Assembly: GCA_016785225.1 (NCBI GenBank)
Contig: JAFBJZ010000612.1
Location: 124,001 to 188,000, forward strand
Direction: 5' to 3'
Length of the DNA: 64,000 nt
Origin: Psettodes erumei
Taxonomy: Eukaryota; Chordata; Actinopteri; Pleuronectiformes; Psettodidae
This document shows positions 1-10,851 of the stretch, one piece after another (position 1 is the stretch's first letter; each line of letters opens with the position of its first letter). Made by a program: the position numbers and the translations under genes. A model generated the notes under the pieces. That model saw only the letters and a list, made by a program, of their open reading frames with translations. It searched no databases and was not told the origin of the DNA.

Positions 1-416
1 AAAAAAAACACAAATCTTTTTTATCTATCTTTCATATTATGGAATCAAGAAGTGACTGGAATGGCTCCCAGCACTGCGACGCGAAGAGGAAATGTCTTTT
101 CACTGCTCACACTCAGTCAGACTGACACGGCCCCTTGATTTCAGGGTCCTGTCATTCAATATGTGCCTGCTAATCCAAACTGCAAATACCCCCCTAGATT
201 ATGATACAGATTAGGGGCATCGCACTGTGTTTTGCATCAGTGATATTGTGGGGGAGGAGGGGTCAGATAAAGGTGATCCGTGTATTCACTCATTCAGTGA
301 GAGCACATTAGAGAGCCAAAACATGTTTTTACCCCTGCTGCAAACTATGAGTATGGGGGGGGCATATCTTAATCACTTTGGCCTGATAGTCATTAAAAAA
401 TAGGCCATTGTCAGAT

Positions 417-423
<7 letters not shown>

Positions 424-448
<25 letters not shown>
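424..448. repeat. (TG)n microsatellite
   Basis: An uninterrupted TG dinucleotide run of about 12 units. A CA run follows about 120 nt downstream on the same strand, so the two could pair as an inverted repeat. Confidence 0.95.
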
Positions 449-568
449 TGGATGGTAGGTCAGTAGGACTCCATACACACACCCATGAAGTGTCGTAGGG
501 GAAGAAGGGCGGGGCCTCGAGGAGTGTTGCGTGACAAGACTGAAGAAAACAGAGTGCAGCCTGGCATT

Positions 569-571
<3 letters not shown>

Positions 572-602
<31 letters not shown>
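572..602. repeat. (CA)n microsatellite
   Basis: An uninterrupted CA run of about 15 units, the inverted partner of the TG run at 424-448. Confidence 0.95.
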
Positions 603-604
<2 letters not shown>

Positions 605-1664
605 AACCCCCCCATCCACACGTACACACTCGTACATGCACACGCAGGCTCTTTACTCTTTTATGTCGCTTCAGGTTAGTTTAGCTGCCCTGCCTCTCCT
701 TCACTTTTCGCTCGACTCTCCTCCCCCCTTCAGCTTCTTCTACCCCACTTCTCTCCTCCTCCACTCTTCTGATGCCTTTCTTCCCTCTCTCCATTTCTAA
801 GACTCTAAAATCTGTCTTTTCTTTGACCCTCTCAGCACTATCCCATTTTTGACTATATAATAGTCTCAAAAAGGAATGCCAGCTCATAATAATTTTGTTT
901 TTGTATCAGCTATTACCCAAAAGTATGTTCCTGAAGAACAAAGAGGGTAAAAAGTGACCTTACCTTTACCCTTCTAGTAAATGATGTTGTTGTTAACTCA
1001 CTCATTTGCTCACGCATGAGATACTTTCTATTAGTATTTGAGACCAGACTGCCAAAGCCTGTATACATCAGCAAAATATTTCATGTTAAATGCAAAATCA
1101 GATGGAAAATGTAACCTATATAAAATAATAAACACAGTATTATATACAAGTTGTTTAAGCCTGTATTTTTAAGTAAAGTATAAAACGTCAACTGGTTTGT
1201 TTGTTTATTTATTTATTTATTTATGCTTGTCACAAAGTTATTAAAAGTCACTTTTTACTTATAAATAGTCATTTTTCCATTCACATTTAATTTCACTAGA
1301 GCATTGTACTGTATGGTTTGCAGTATTGGCTGTATGTGTATTGTATGAAGAGACCTCAGACCCTCATAACTAAACTGAACTAAATGAAACTAAAATAAAA
1401 TAAAATATGTTTAATTGTCACTGAGGGTTTTTTTTAATCTAATCCAGTTGTCCTATCAATGTGTTTTTTTATTTAGGTATTGCACTGTTTTATTGTGTCC
1501 ACACTAGGGCTAAAAAATAACACTGCTGGTTAGAAGTTTACCTTTTCTTTTGCATCAGAGATTTTACATCAACAATAAATATTTCAAATGGAAGAATATT
1601 GTTAAATTAAGACTCGGGCCATGTAGACATTACCACCTGAGACATGTTTAACACTGACATAACA

Positions 1665-1668
<4 letters not shown>

Positions 1669-1704
<36 letters not shown>
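1669..1704. repeat. (GT)n microsatellite
   Basis: A perfect GT run of about 18 units. Confidence 0.95.
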
Positions 1705-1707
<3 letters not shown>

Positions 1708-2656
1708 GGGGAAGAAATGTTCACATCATGTTCACACTGTGCATCAACAAATTCATCCTGTGTTTAGCTGGATGTAGTTTGAGTTAAGCGTTTACTGTGT
1801 AACTTTGTTTTTTTCTTATTTGTTCCAACTCATTCACAGTCTCAGTAGTAAATGTTACAGACAGAAATAACAATTAAACCAAGTCACACTGAAATAAACA
1901 CAAAGAACTGAGAGTCGTCTGCTTCTGCTAAACAAGAGAGGAACATGGTGCATGCATAGCTGTTTAAAATGTGCAAACTGTTTTGCATTTCACTAAGTTT
2001 GATAATAATCATTTCAGAGACTACCTGTATTACTTTTTTTTAAAAAATATACTTTTGTCTAATCTCATTTTTAAAAAAGACAGAACTGAACAATTTGTTG
2101 CAGGAAAAGAAAAGACATTCAAGTACAAAAAAAATAAATTTATGTTGACAAAAGGAAAAAAATAGGGGAGAAACGGACATCCGGATTGAAAATTATTTTA
2201 AATACTGTCCATTATTTGTTCAGGAAAAATCGGTATAACAGTGTGTCTGATAGAACGCAAAGTTTTTAACACACTCTAAATATGGTCGAGAATAAAGTTT
2301 TTGATGAGAAAATAAAACTCCGGACAGTATGTCATCAGACTCTGACCACTCGCTGGGTGTGACGCTAGGTCTGTCTCTTAATTTACCTGCGGCTGTGTGA
2401 AGAGCTTCCGGCAGAGCACAGCCCTGTCTGACAGGTGAACAGTGTGACGATGGACTGACGGTGAGCTCCGTTTATCCGTTTTGGCCTGCTCCGCTCGAGC
2501 CAATTGGGAGAAAGAGAGAGAGCGCGCGCGCGGAGCGGGCCTGTACAGCTCGCGCCCTCGACCTCATCCCCTGTGTGTGCGCTTCTGCTCGTGCCCTCCT
2601 CTTCTTTCTCACGCGATCATAGGCGCTCATCTGAGCATATGACAGAAAGAGATGGT

Positions 2657-2658
<2 letters not shown>

Positions 2659-2694
<36 letters not shown>

Positions 2695-2703
2695 GGGGGG
2701 GGG
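2659..2703. repeat. (GT)n microsatellite ending in a G run
   Basis: A GT run of about 16 units passes directly into a run of about 12 guanines. The junction is prone to slippage and its length may be uncertain in assemblies. Confidence 0.95.
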
Positions 2704-4172
2704 TACTGCTCTTTAAAAAAACTAGTTTAGTTGAGTTGTTATAACAAACCGCCGGCGGAAACACCGCAAGCAGTTCGAGGGCGCCAGGTCGAAATAACGG
2801 GCTTTAAAGCAAAAAGTGACTGAGGAAGAAAAAGGTCACGTGATTTGATGGATTCGATTTTTTTTTACATGCCGCAAGTGAAACGAGATTCAGAACTGTG
2901 GTCCACCAGCTAATCTGGGTTTAATAAGTGACTAGTGGCTAACACACGGTTATTAATGTGGGGAAATACGATCGTTTGCTCTTTTCCGTGGATTTCTTTT
3001 AAAGCAGTAACGCGATAGCTTGGTGAACATGCTATTTGAAACGAGATTAAATGATCAACCCGCGATATTACGATGCCCCCACTCACTTTAAACCTACTAA
3101 TACCTCCTGGAAAAAAGATTGTACACTTCTTTAGAAAGGTACTGACAGATAGCCCATAATTTGTGACATGTTGTAATAGAGATGTAAGGAGGTGGATGTG
3201 AGTGTCCACAAATCATTGCAGGACAGTGACCAAGGTCACGGCGTGTTCAGCTCTTAAATCCTCGTTCAAAAATGTCATCGACTGATTTGTTTGTGCTCGG
3301 ACTTTTGCCGTATATTACAGCGTAACCGAACACTTATTCAGCTCGAGTTGTCCCTCTCTCTCTTTTATTTGCCACATGATCAGATTCCTGACTTCAAAGC
3401 CACGACTCCGTATTGAACGCTGGGCAGGTTTGGCCTTTTTTTTTTACGCACACGGATCTACTTGCCATAAGCTTATTACGGGAGGTCAGCAAGTCCCCCC
3501 AGCCACATGTTTTCAACTACGGTAAGAAATTAGAAAGATATATTACACAGTGCTTAGAAGGCATTAACATGCGCCTCTACAAAGATTTTTTTTTAAGTAT
3601 TGCAGAATACTGCAGGTTCCGCAGGGCTGAGAGGAATTTCTCAAAATCCATTTGAATACTTTAAGTATTTGTCCTTAGATAACTAATATGGGCTTTACTT
3701 TCCCTATCGAAAATGTGCCCTTTAAATTATAAATTGAAAAGTGACTGTGGTACTGTTTTGACATTTATATACCTGCGTTATATCGGCCCGAATGTGATCT
3801 TTTCAATCTCAAGGTCCATCAGACTTGTCGTATTGTTTCCCTTATTTCACCTCTTTTTAAGATTGTTCTTTCGAGGGGCTGAAGACTTTCTAAGCACCGT
3901 GGAGCTGGAGAGCGGGCTTGGTTTTGAGCACAGGGTCGGCCGAGGAGGAGAGGTCCCCGCTTTTCAGCCCCTTTGTACTGGGCTGACGAGTACGTCCTGA
4001 CAGGGGTTAACGTACCGTGAAGAGGTTAAACAAACGGACATTCCCGTTAGAAATCCTCCAGACACGTAAGGCCTTACAAGTGGACAAACTTGCAGTGGTG
4101 GTCTCCAGTTTTATGGCCCGATTCATTTGGAAGCTCCGTCACTTTTTTATATACATTTTTGTTTGGTTGGTT

Positions 4173-4194
4173 AAAAAAAAAAAAAAAAAAAAAA
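4173..4194. repeat. Poly(A) run
   Basis: Twenty-two consecutive adenines. No adjacent processed pseudogene or SINE body was recognised. Confidence 0.9.
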
Positions 4195-4499
4195 TCAGTA
4201 TGACAATAACCCGGGGTGAGTTGGAAAAATCTGCATGTATTTAACTGCACCTGGTATTTCTGTTTGTAATATTCATTAACCGGAGAACATTAATGTATTA
4301 TTTTATTTTTATTAAGGCTGACAATATTTTATGTGAACTGACTTTATATAGTGGCCACTGACAGACATTCAGAAATGTTTGGTAAAGTGGTATCCATCTG
4401 AGTTTCTGGTTTCCAGATAAATTCAAATGTGTTCAGCTAGTGATGAGAATATCTGAAATTATTACTTCATCAACATTAATTTAAGAGATTTATAGTATA

Positions 4500-5145
4500 C
4501 ATTCACTCTTCACTGTTCAAAAGTTTAAGAACATCTAATTATTTTGATTTACATATTTCAGTGCATCAGTGTTTCTGAAATTAAAGCATATAACACATTA
4601 ACAACTGGACATTTTAAACCCAAGGAATAATTAAATCTTCCTGTTGAACTAAACTGAATGTAAAGTTTTGGCTCATCCAGCAGTCTATAGTGGAAATTTT
4701 TGTTCGCAGAAATTCATACAAATGTATTGCCCTTGCAGGCTCCTTTGCTTTCCCCTCCTGTTCAGGTCATAATGAACCAACTCCATGGGGTTTAAGTTTG
4801 GACACTGTACTGGTCTTCATCACGTGGAGACAAACTATGGTTCTGTTCTAATGTTCTGGGTCATTATCTCTCTGGAAGATGAACTCCGGAACAGTTTTTC
4901 CATCTTTGTTTCTTGTTGCTTTTCTCACATTTCCTGCTGTACACTATTGATAGTGTACTGTACATTAAAGAATATGCCTTATAATGCATCTGTGTGTTTT
5001 GTTCACTGTCTTACAGAAAGAAGGTTTATAAGGAATCAACACAAATCGAGGCACATACAGGAATTGTTTGCATCAACTTTCAAGGCTTCTTTAACTGCCA
5101 CTGCTGCAGGAAAGTTGTTAATTAACCAAGTTCTTAATCCCTGAA
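4500..5145 (-). mobile_element. Degenerate Tc1/mariner-like DNA transposon remnant
   Basis: The left end carries the words GTTCAAAAGTTTAAGAACA, like the terminal region of fish Tc1-type elements. On the - strand, 4851-4895 translates to a fragment with the Tc1 transposase signature FIFQRDNDPEH (the second catalytic Asp region, usually QDNDPKH). A second fragment near 4766-4807 reads CPNLNPMELV, matching the conserved SPDLNPIE block that follows it in Tc1 transposases. A stop codon follows the first block and the two blocks are in different frames, so the element is dead. No matching inverted terminal repeat was found on the right, so the outer limits are approximate. The long + strand open frame across this region (4785-5144) is a shadow of the element. 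Confidence 0.75.
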
Positions 5146-8100
5146 AAAAAAAATTTCTCTTAAATTTACCCAATTTTTCAGTTGTTGTTGACCTGAACTT
5201 TTTTTCCTTTTCTAACTTGTGTTAACTTTACCTAAGTAGCATTTAAGGTTATTCACTGGACTTGATTTTTTAAAATATTAATAAAAAATGGAAAAATTGG
5301 AGTGCTCTACACTACTGTATACTATATTATTAATCAGGCCCAGTTGAACTTAAAATGCTATGATTCATGTCAGTTCATTTGACAATGGTCTTGATTTTTA
5401 TCAGGATAAAGTAGAATTAATAGAAACATAAATAGGTCTAATTCTTAATGTTTAGATCAGTTTGTCTAAACTTGTACATTTTGCCACTTATACACCTGAA
5501 TTTTGACGTATTGTTTGAAATCCAAACAATATGTAATTTTCAAATTCAAAAATGAATGCTGAAGTTAGATTCTTTGATTAAATGCACATCATAGTCTGTT
5601 GGAGCAGCCCATCTTAGATGTAATTAACATTTCCTTCCCATAAAAATCCATTTGGATGTAATTTGATGTGATGCCATTTTCTATCAGTGAAATCCAATCT
5701 GTGTGGAACAAAAGAGGCTGTGGTTAAAACCCTTGAACCTGAACATTTGACTGGAGATAAAAAGGTCTGACCCTTCAATTTAGGGACTTGAAAGGAACAT
5801 TATCCTGCATGAAGGCTGATGATGATTGCGTGTGTATTCTACCATATGTAAAAGGAACTGTATTCTTCAAATGAGTGGCCCACTGACACAAATACATGAG
5901 GCAGAATGATCATGAAACTGGGTTACAGCAGGCTCTGAATGAAATCTTAATAATGAAAGAGATAAACATGCACATCATAGACAGAGCAAACAGATGAGGC
6001 AGCAAAGTGCAACTGCAGTGTTTCAATGTGTTGTTTCCTTCTGCATTTTTCAGGTGCAGCTATAGAATTTCAATGAAAACAATGGATCTGAAGAATGTAG
6101 CTCTTACTTTGCTATGGGATACAAACATGAATGTGCTGACTTGAAATCCAACTGCAGCAAGAGCGGGTGTAAAAACCCCAAAAGCCTAAAGTCCTTTGAG
6201 TTCAGGGGCGAAAATGTCTCCCGAGCATTCCTGGTTGTGAGGCTCACGCTGATATGGAGCTCAAAATGCCTGGCTCAGGTCTGGCATTCGTAGGCTATAG
6301 GCTGTTGACTTGCAGTGAGAGTAAAGAGAACGACAGAGATTATGGGCAATTAAAGCCCACTTTATGCTGGTGTGCTGGCGTCACAGAGTCTGGCCAAGAA
6401 TGCTCACCTCGGCTAATACTATCAATGAGAACAAACTCTGCACCATCAACTTATTATGTACGGTGAATTATTAATGCCAGAAGGCAGCACAGTCCGACTC
6501 GCCGGTTAAGGAAAGTAGGTACGCAATGACATTTTGTAAGAGTGCTGAAAAGTTAAATGCAGATTGGGCAAAATGTAAATAGTGAAAAGATATGGTTCAC
6601 TATTCTATATTCACAATTTTACTGTTAAACAGGCAATCATATTGAATATAAGAGGTGGACAAACCACATTTTTGTGGGTTTACACAGAGACAGAGAATTC
6701 ATTTCACTTTTCTTACAGTCCTGTGAAACCATCAGCTTGGCACCTTCATGCTTTGCTCAACTTCCAGCGGGCAGTTGCTGCCAGCGGAATATTAGCTGTG
6801 AGGGTTTTAACAGATTTTGAAATTACAGCATGTGAGGGTGGTTTTGGCTGCTTTCTGACCAGCAGGGTGCAAGGTGGTTTGTGCAGAAACTGCTCTGATG
6901 ATGAATAACTACTGGAACTTTATGTGATGATGCATGAAGCCTAATGTGCATTGCACTCTATGAACCATTAGAGGGCCCCCCATGAACCAAAGACAATCTA
7001 TTAAAACGTAGCAGCTCTCCGATACCCGTGTGACTGTTGCACATCTCAGGGGTTCACTTTTTCCTGCTTTTGTGGTTAGTTACATTTTATTTGTATGTGC
7101 CACAATTCAGTATTTATGAAAATGAATAAACCAAAGAAATGTATACATATGAAGTTCTATGTTTATATTAATATATGAACATGAGTTTGTGCATGACAAT
7201 GTCGCCTCAGACGCAAGTCAGCTGAGGTCACTATACTTCACTGAGTCAACTAAGAAGAGCTCTTAATGTAAAAGAACTGTGAAATGCCCCAGAGGACGTA
7301 CTTGCCTTCCTGTCTCACTGCTTCCAGTGTAATGAACTAGGTCAAACTGTCTCCACTTTCATTGACTGTAAGCCCCTGCTGAGAGCGGTAGACTCCAGAT
7401 CCATTAAAATCACACGTGAAGGCGGAGTGGCTGTTATAAAATGGTGATTAGACCTGTGTAATTTCAAAATAAAAACCAGGAGACTGGTGAGGAACTGGGG
7501 TTGGTTAATAATGGTCAAAAGCCCTGCCTTATTTGAGAAAGCATATATTTCAAATGAAATAGTGTATATAGAAATGTAGACTTGTAATGCAAATCCTTAA
7601 AAAAGTACTTACTCAATTTTCTGATTCTTTGTGCTTTTGCTCATTTGTGTTTCTGATCAGAACAAAGTGAATTTTTATTATGGCTGCCAACACCAGAGCT
7701 GGAAAGTGATTCTGGTCTCATGTAAGATTTGCAAAGCATATAAAATACGTTATGCACAGTCAATTTGCTTTCCAAAAACCATGCGATTTAGTCCCCCAGC
7801 CATCTCACAGAGAACTTCTGTTTTGTCTCGGATGATAACAACACAGACTGTAACACTGTTTCGCTGCTCACAGGCCTGGCAGCATGGCGGGTCGGAAAAC
7901 GCTCACCGCCGCCAACTGGAGAAACATGCTCAATTTGATGCAGCTGTCTCCGGGAGCACATGCTGATGATATGATTCTGTGTGGTGAAACTGTATTTCAG
8001 AGCTGGGGTGGCACGGAGGGGGCTGTGGCTGTGGAGCAGGGCAGCAGGCCATATAAAGCAAAGGGCACGCCAGGCTGGATAAGGATCAGAAGAGGATGAG

Positions 8101-8166
8101 AGAGGGGAGAGAAGAGGGAAAGAGGAAAAGTGAGAGAGGGGCCTCTGGGTCTGGGCTGTCGGCCCC
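5146..8166. other. Non-coding region upstream of hmx1
   Basis: No exon is supported. A block at about 6180-6490 has the look of conserved non-coding DNA and contains GCAATTAAAG at 6346-6355, close to the HMX-preferred core. A 71-codon open frame with a strong Kozak context starts at 7884 but has no recognised domain; an antisense frame across 7997-8413 is Ser/Pro-rich and unconvincing. Confidence 0.5.
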
Positions 8167-8184
8167 CGGAGCAGGGGGCGCTGG
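8167..8184 (+). promoter_or_regulatory. Possible CTCF-type site, forward orientation
   Basis: AGCAGGGGGCGCTGG matches the core of the vertebrate CTCF motif (AG-R-K-GGCGC) but not its leading CC. It lies about 2.4 kb upstream of the hmx1 start codon. Motif evidence only. Confidence 0.3.
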
Positions 8185-8736
8185 CTGGGATGCCACATCG
8201 TTCAGACGGCCTGGTGTACACAGAGAAACCTGATCTAATGTGGGGTTTTGACACACGCAAACACATCATATTTAAAGAGGAACACGTGGAGGGAGCTCCA
8301 TAATACACGTGCCTACTTATATTCAGAGAGGTGGCTGGGAAGATGAATCTGTATATACAGGCGAATGGCGATGGTGAAGATGAGACAGAAAGTTTACTGA
8401 AGAGAGGGGCCATGAATAAAGATCAACATATGAGCATAATTCTATATTACAGTACCGACTGCCACAACTCCTAATCTTACTGAACAGCTAACACACACAT
8501 TTTCATATAATTAAGGGTCAGGCCTCCAAATGTACTGTTCAACTTATTATATGCCAAAGAGGACTGTATTTTTCTTCTTCTTGTTGCATTACACAGGGCA
8601 AAATTGAAACAGGGTGAACAGGATTCTCATCATATTATCTCCACTACTAGGCTTCTAAACTGCAGGATCTGAAAGCAGTAAAAAACACTTTTGCTGCAAA
8701 TGATACTGTATGATGTGTTATTATTTTTTCCCCACG

Positions 8737-8763
8737 TAGATAGATAAATAGATAGATAGATAG
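8737..8763. repeat. (GATA)n short tandem repeat
   Basis: About six GATA units with one variant unit (AATA). Confidence 0.85.
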
Positions 8764-8940
8764 GCGAGACAATGACCGCATTAAACGCGACATGAAGTCT
8801 CTTTATTAAGCGGGATATTACAAGACAGGTGCAAGACTCGGCTCATGTTACCGTTGTCTGCGCTGAGTGTTGGGCTGAAGAGCAACATAACCGCTGATCC
8901 TCTGTCAAAGGGTAAGTCTTGCCTTAGGGGGAGGAGAGGG

Positions 8941-8944
<4 letters not shown>

Positions 8945-8982
<38 letters not shown>
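8945..8982. repeat. (AG)n microsatellite
   Basis: A pure AG run of about 19 units: a polypurine tract. Confidence 0.95.
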
Positions 8983-8986
<4 letters not shown>

Positions 8987-9039
8987 CTAGAGATGAGGGG
9001 GGGAGTTAAAAGGTCAGCGCCGCTGACTCCATTGAGGGA

Positions 9040-9200
9040 AATAAAAAGCTCAAATGTCTTGCCATTTCACCGAAAAGGGTAAAGACGCCCGTCAGCACTC
9101 ATTTAAATGTTTCTGATGACCTAACAGCGATAAGCTTATCTTAATCTGCTCAATAGGGGCTGCATTCACTGCTAACGTACTACTTTGAATCACTTATAAC
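9040..9200. promoter_or_regulatory. Candidate conserved non-coding element upstream of hmx1
   Basis: A unique-sequence block between simple repeats, 1.4 kb upstream of hmx1. It contains CATTTAAATG, GATAAGCTTATC (a perfect 12-nt palindrome holding two GATA words) and CTTAATCTG. Its texture is unlike the flanking repetitive DNA, but no alignment was possible, so this is a low-confidence call. Confidence 0.25.
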
Positions 9201-9932
9201 TTTCTCCTGTCGTAAGCAGGGGTAGCCTCGAACACCGGCGACTTTCAGCCAGTGAAGTTGCAGCAGAACAACTCGCTGCGCAACTTAAAGCAACTTTATC
9301 GCAGGCTGGTTTGAGTCTTCGTGGACTGCTTAGTAGCGTTTGCTGTATTTTGGGGACATTTTCTGATGAACCAGCGGTCTGTTGCTTGAAGTCAAACGTC
9401 GAGTTTCTAATTATCAGTTAAGGAGGAAATAAAAAAAAACCTAAATGAAGAGACATTAAAACAAACGTCTGCTCCCCTGCAGTTTCTGCATTATTTGAGT
9501 AGAACCCAGCTCAGCTGGACCAGAAAACAACAGATCAACTATGAATCTTAAAATAAAGGAGAACGTGTTTAGTTAGACCTAATTAAAGCACGCAGAGGAG
9601 AAGCCACAGATAAATAGGCCTATTATCATTACGAAAAGTTTGGATAACCTTTGACAGCAGCAGCATTTTCAAGACGCAGCGTTTCACGCGCTCATTTGCA
9701 TGCCTCAGTACGCACGCGTTCAAACCTCAACTCTGAGGTTAATAACGTCATGCCGCTCTGAACCGCCACTGACATGTTTTTGACTGCACACGCAAGATAC
9801 ATAACGTACATGAAGTAAAAGCTACATAGATGTTATCCAAACTTTGTCATACAGGTTAATGGCTTCACTTGCCTCCAAAATGATGGAAACACACGAAGCC
9901 TTGTTTTTTTTTATTGGATTCATATTATGGCC

Positions 9933-9935
<3 letters not shown>

Positions 9936-9971
<36 letters not shown>
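9936..9971. repeat. (CA)n microsatellite
   Basis: A perfect CA run of about 18 units, 600 nt upstream of the hmx1 coding start. Confidence 0.95.
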
Positions 9972-9974
<3 letters not shown>

Positions 9975-10019
9975 AACCCTAGGCTCCAGACTGTCGTTCT
10001 GTGCCAGTTTAATAGCCTA

Positions 10020-10550
10020 CTGTAAGCGCATCCTATGTCAAAGTGGACCGGAGGGGGCTCGACCCCGAGGACGCCTCCTGCCCTGGCGGATCTTTATTTT
10101 GATTTGCACTCTAATTGACCCAAATAAAGAGTGCTTTACCGCGAACAGAGGTTTTCTCCTGGCTGCGTGGCCTCGAGGGGGACGGCCCCGCACGTGAACA
10201 CACACACGCGCGCGCAGCAGCAGCGGCTGACGCAGCGAGACAGTCTCGCTTCCTTGGAAAATCCCATTTGCTATTGTGCTCGTCCAATCGCTGGATGCCC
10301 TCGGCTCGTTCAGCGTTCGACTTGACGTCTCACTGTACTACTGCTTCCGTCTCCCTGTCTCCCCTCTCCTCCCGCTGGCACCGAGGAGATCCCCGTCCCG
10401 TCTCTGCCATGACTCCTCATCTGATCACAGCCCAACAGCAGCAGCGAGGCTTGAAATGACTTCAAGCCTCGCTGGTCGATTTAAGGCGCATTCAAGGCAG
10501 GATACGCTCGTTTTTTTGCGCGAAAAAAAGCACCGTGAAATCGGGAAAAC
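10020..10550 (+). promoter_or_regulatory. hmx1: hmx1 promoter / 5' UTR region (CpG-rich)
   Basis: The sequence becomes clearly CpG-rich here and stays so into exon 1. A CCAAT box lies at 10284-10288, 263 nt before the start codon. No good TATA box is visible, as is usual for CpG-island developmental promoters. The transcription start cannot be fixed; it is probably between 10300 and 10500. The long open frames crossing this segment are shadows of GC-rich DNA. Confidence 0.5.
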
Positions 10551-10851
10551 ATGCAGGAGAAGCTGTCCAAAACCCAGACTGCCACTTCATCGAGGGCGTC
10601 GTCGTTTTTCATCGAGAACCTCCTGGGCAAGGAGCGGAATGGGCAGGAGTCGGTGTCGGACAGCAGGCGAGGGGAAGCGGGTATGGAAACGGCCACTGCT
10701 GGCCGAGTCCTGAGCGCACATCACGCCGAAACGGGAGCCCCAGCGCCGCACGGCATTAGCTCCACGGCCGGGTCCCCATACAGAGACTCGCCGTTGCAGT
10801 GGTGCCACGGGGGGGCCACCTTGAACTTCAGAGCTTTGGAAACACCGCAGA
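10551..10851 (+). CDS. hmx1: hmx1 coding exon 1
   Basis: Encodes residues 1-100 plus the first base of codon 101. It carries the SSFFIENLLG motif. The donor is CCGCAGA followed by GTGAGTATA. Confidence 0.93.

Larger units (their letters stand above)
1..4499. other. Upstream non-coding region, left edge
   Basis: No recognisable exon or RNA gene is seen here. The stretch is AT-rich with several long GT/CA microsatellites (listed separately), a 22-nt A run at 4173-4194 and a purine/GC-rich patch near 2500-2700. Open frames in this stretch are short and mostly translate simple repeats, so they are not called as genes. Confidence 0.6.

Noticed and set aside
424..602. Open frames through the CA/GT microsatellites near 400-680, 18.5 kb, 19.2 kb, 34.7 kb and 42.7 kb
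   Set aside because: They translate only to Cys-Val or His-Thr dipeptide repeats of simple-sequence DNA.
7997..8413. A 138-codon open frame on the - strand
   Set aside because: Its Ser/Pro-rich low-complexity composition comes from purine-rich DNA on the other strand. No domain or splice context.
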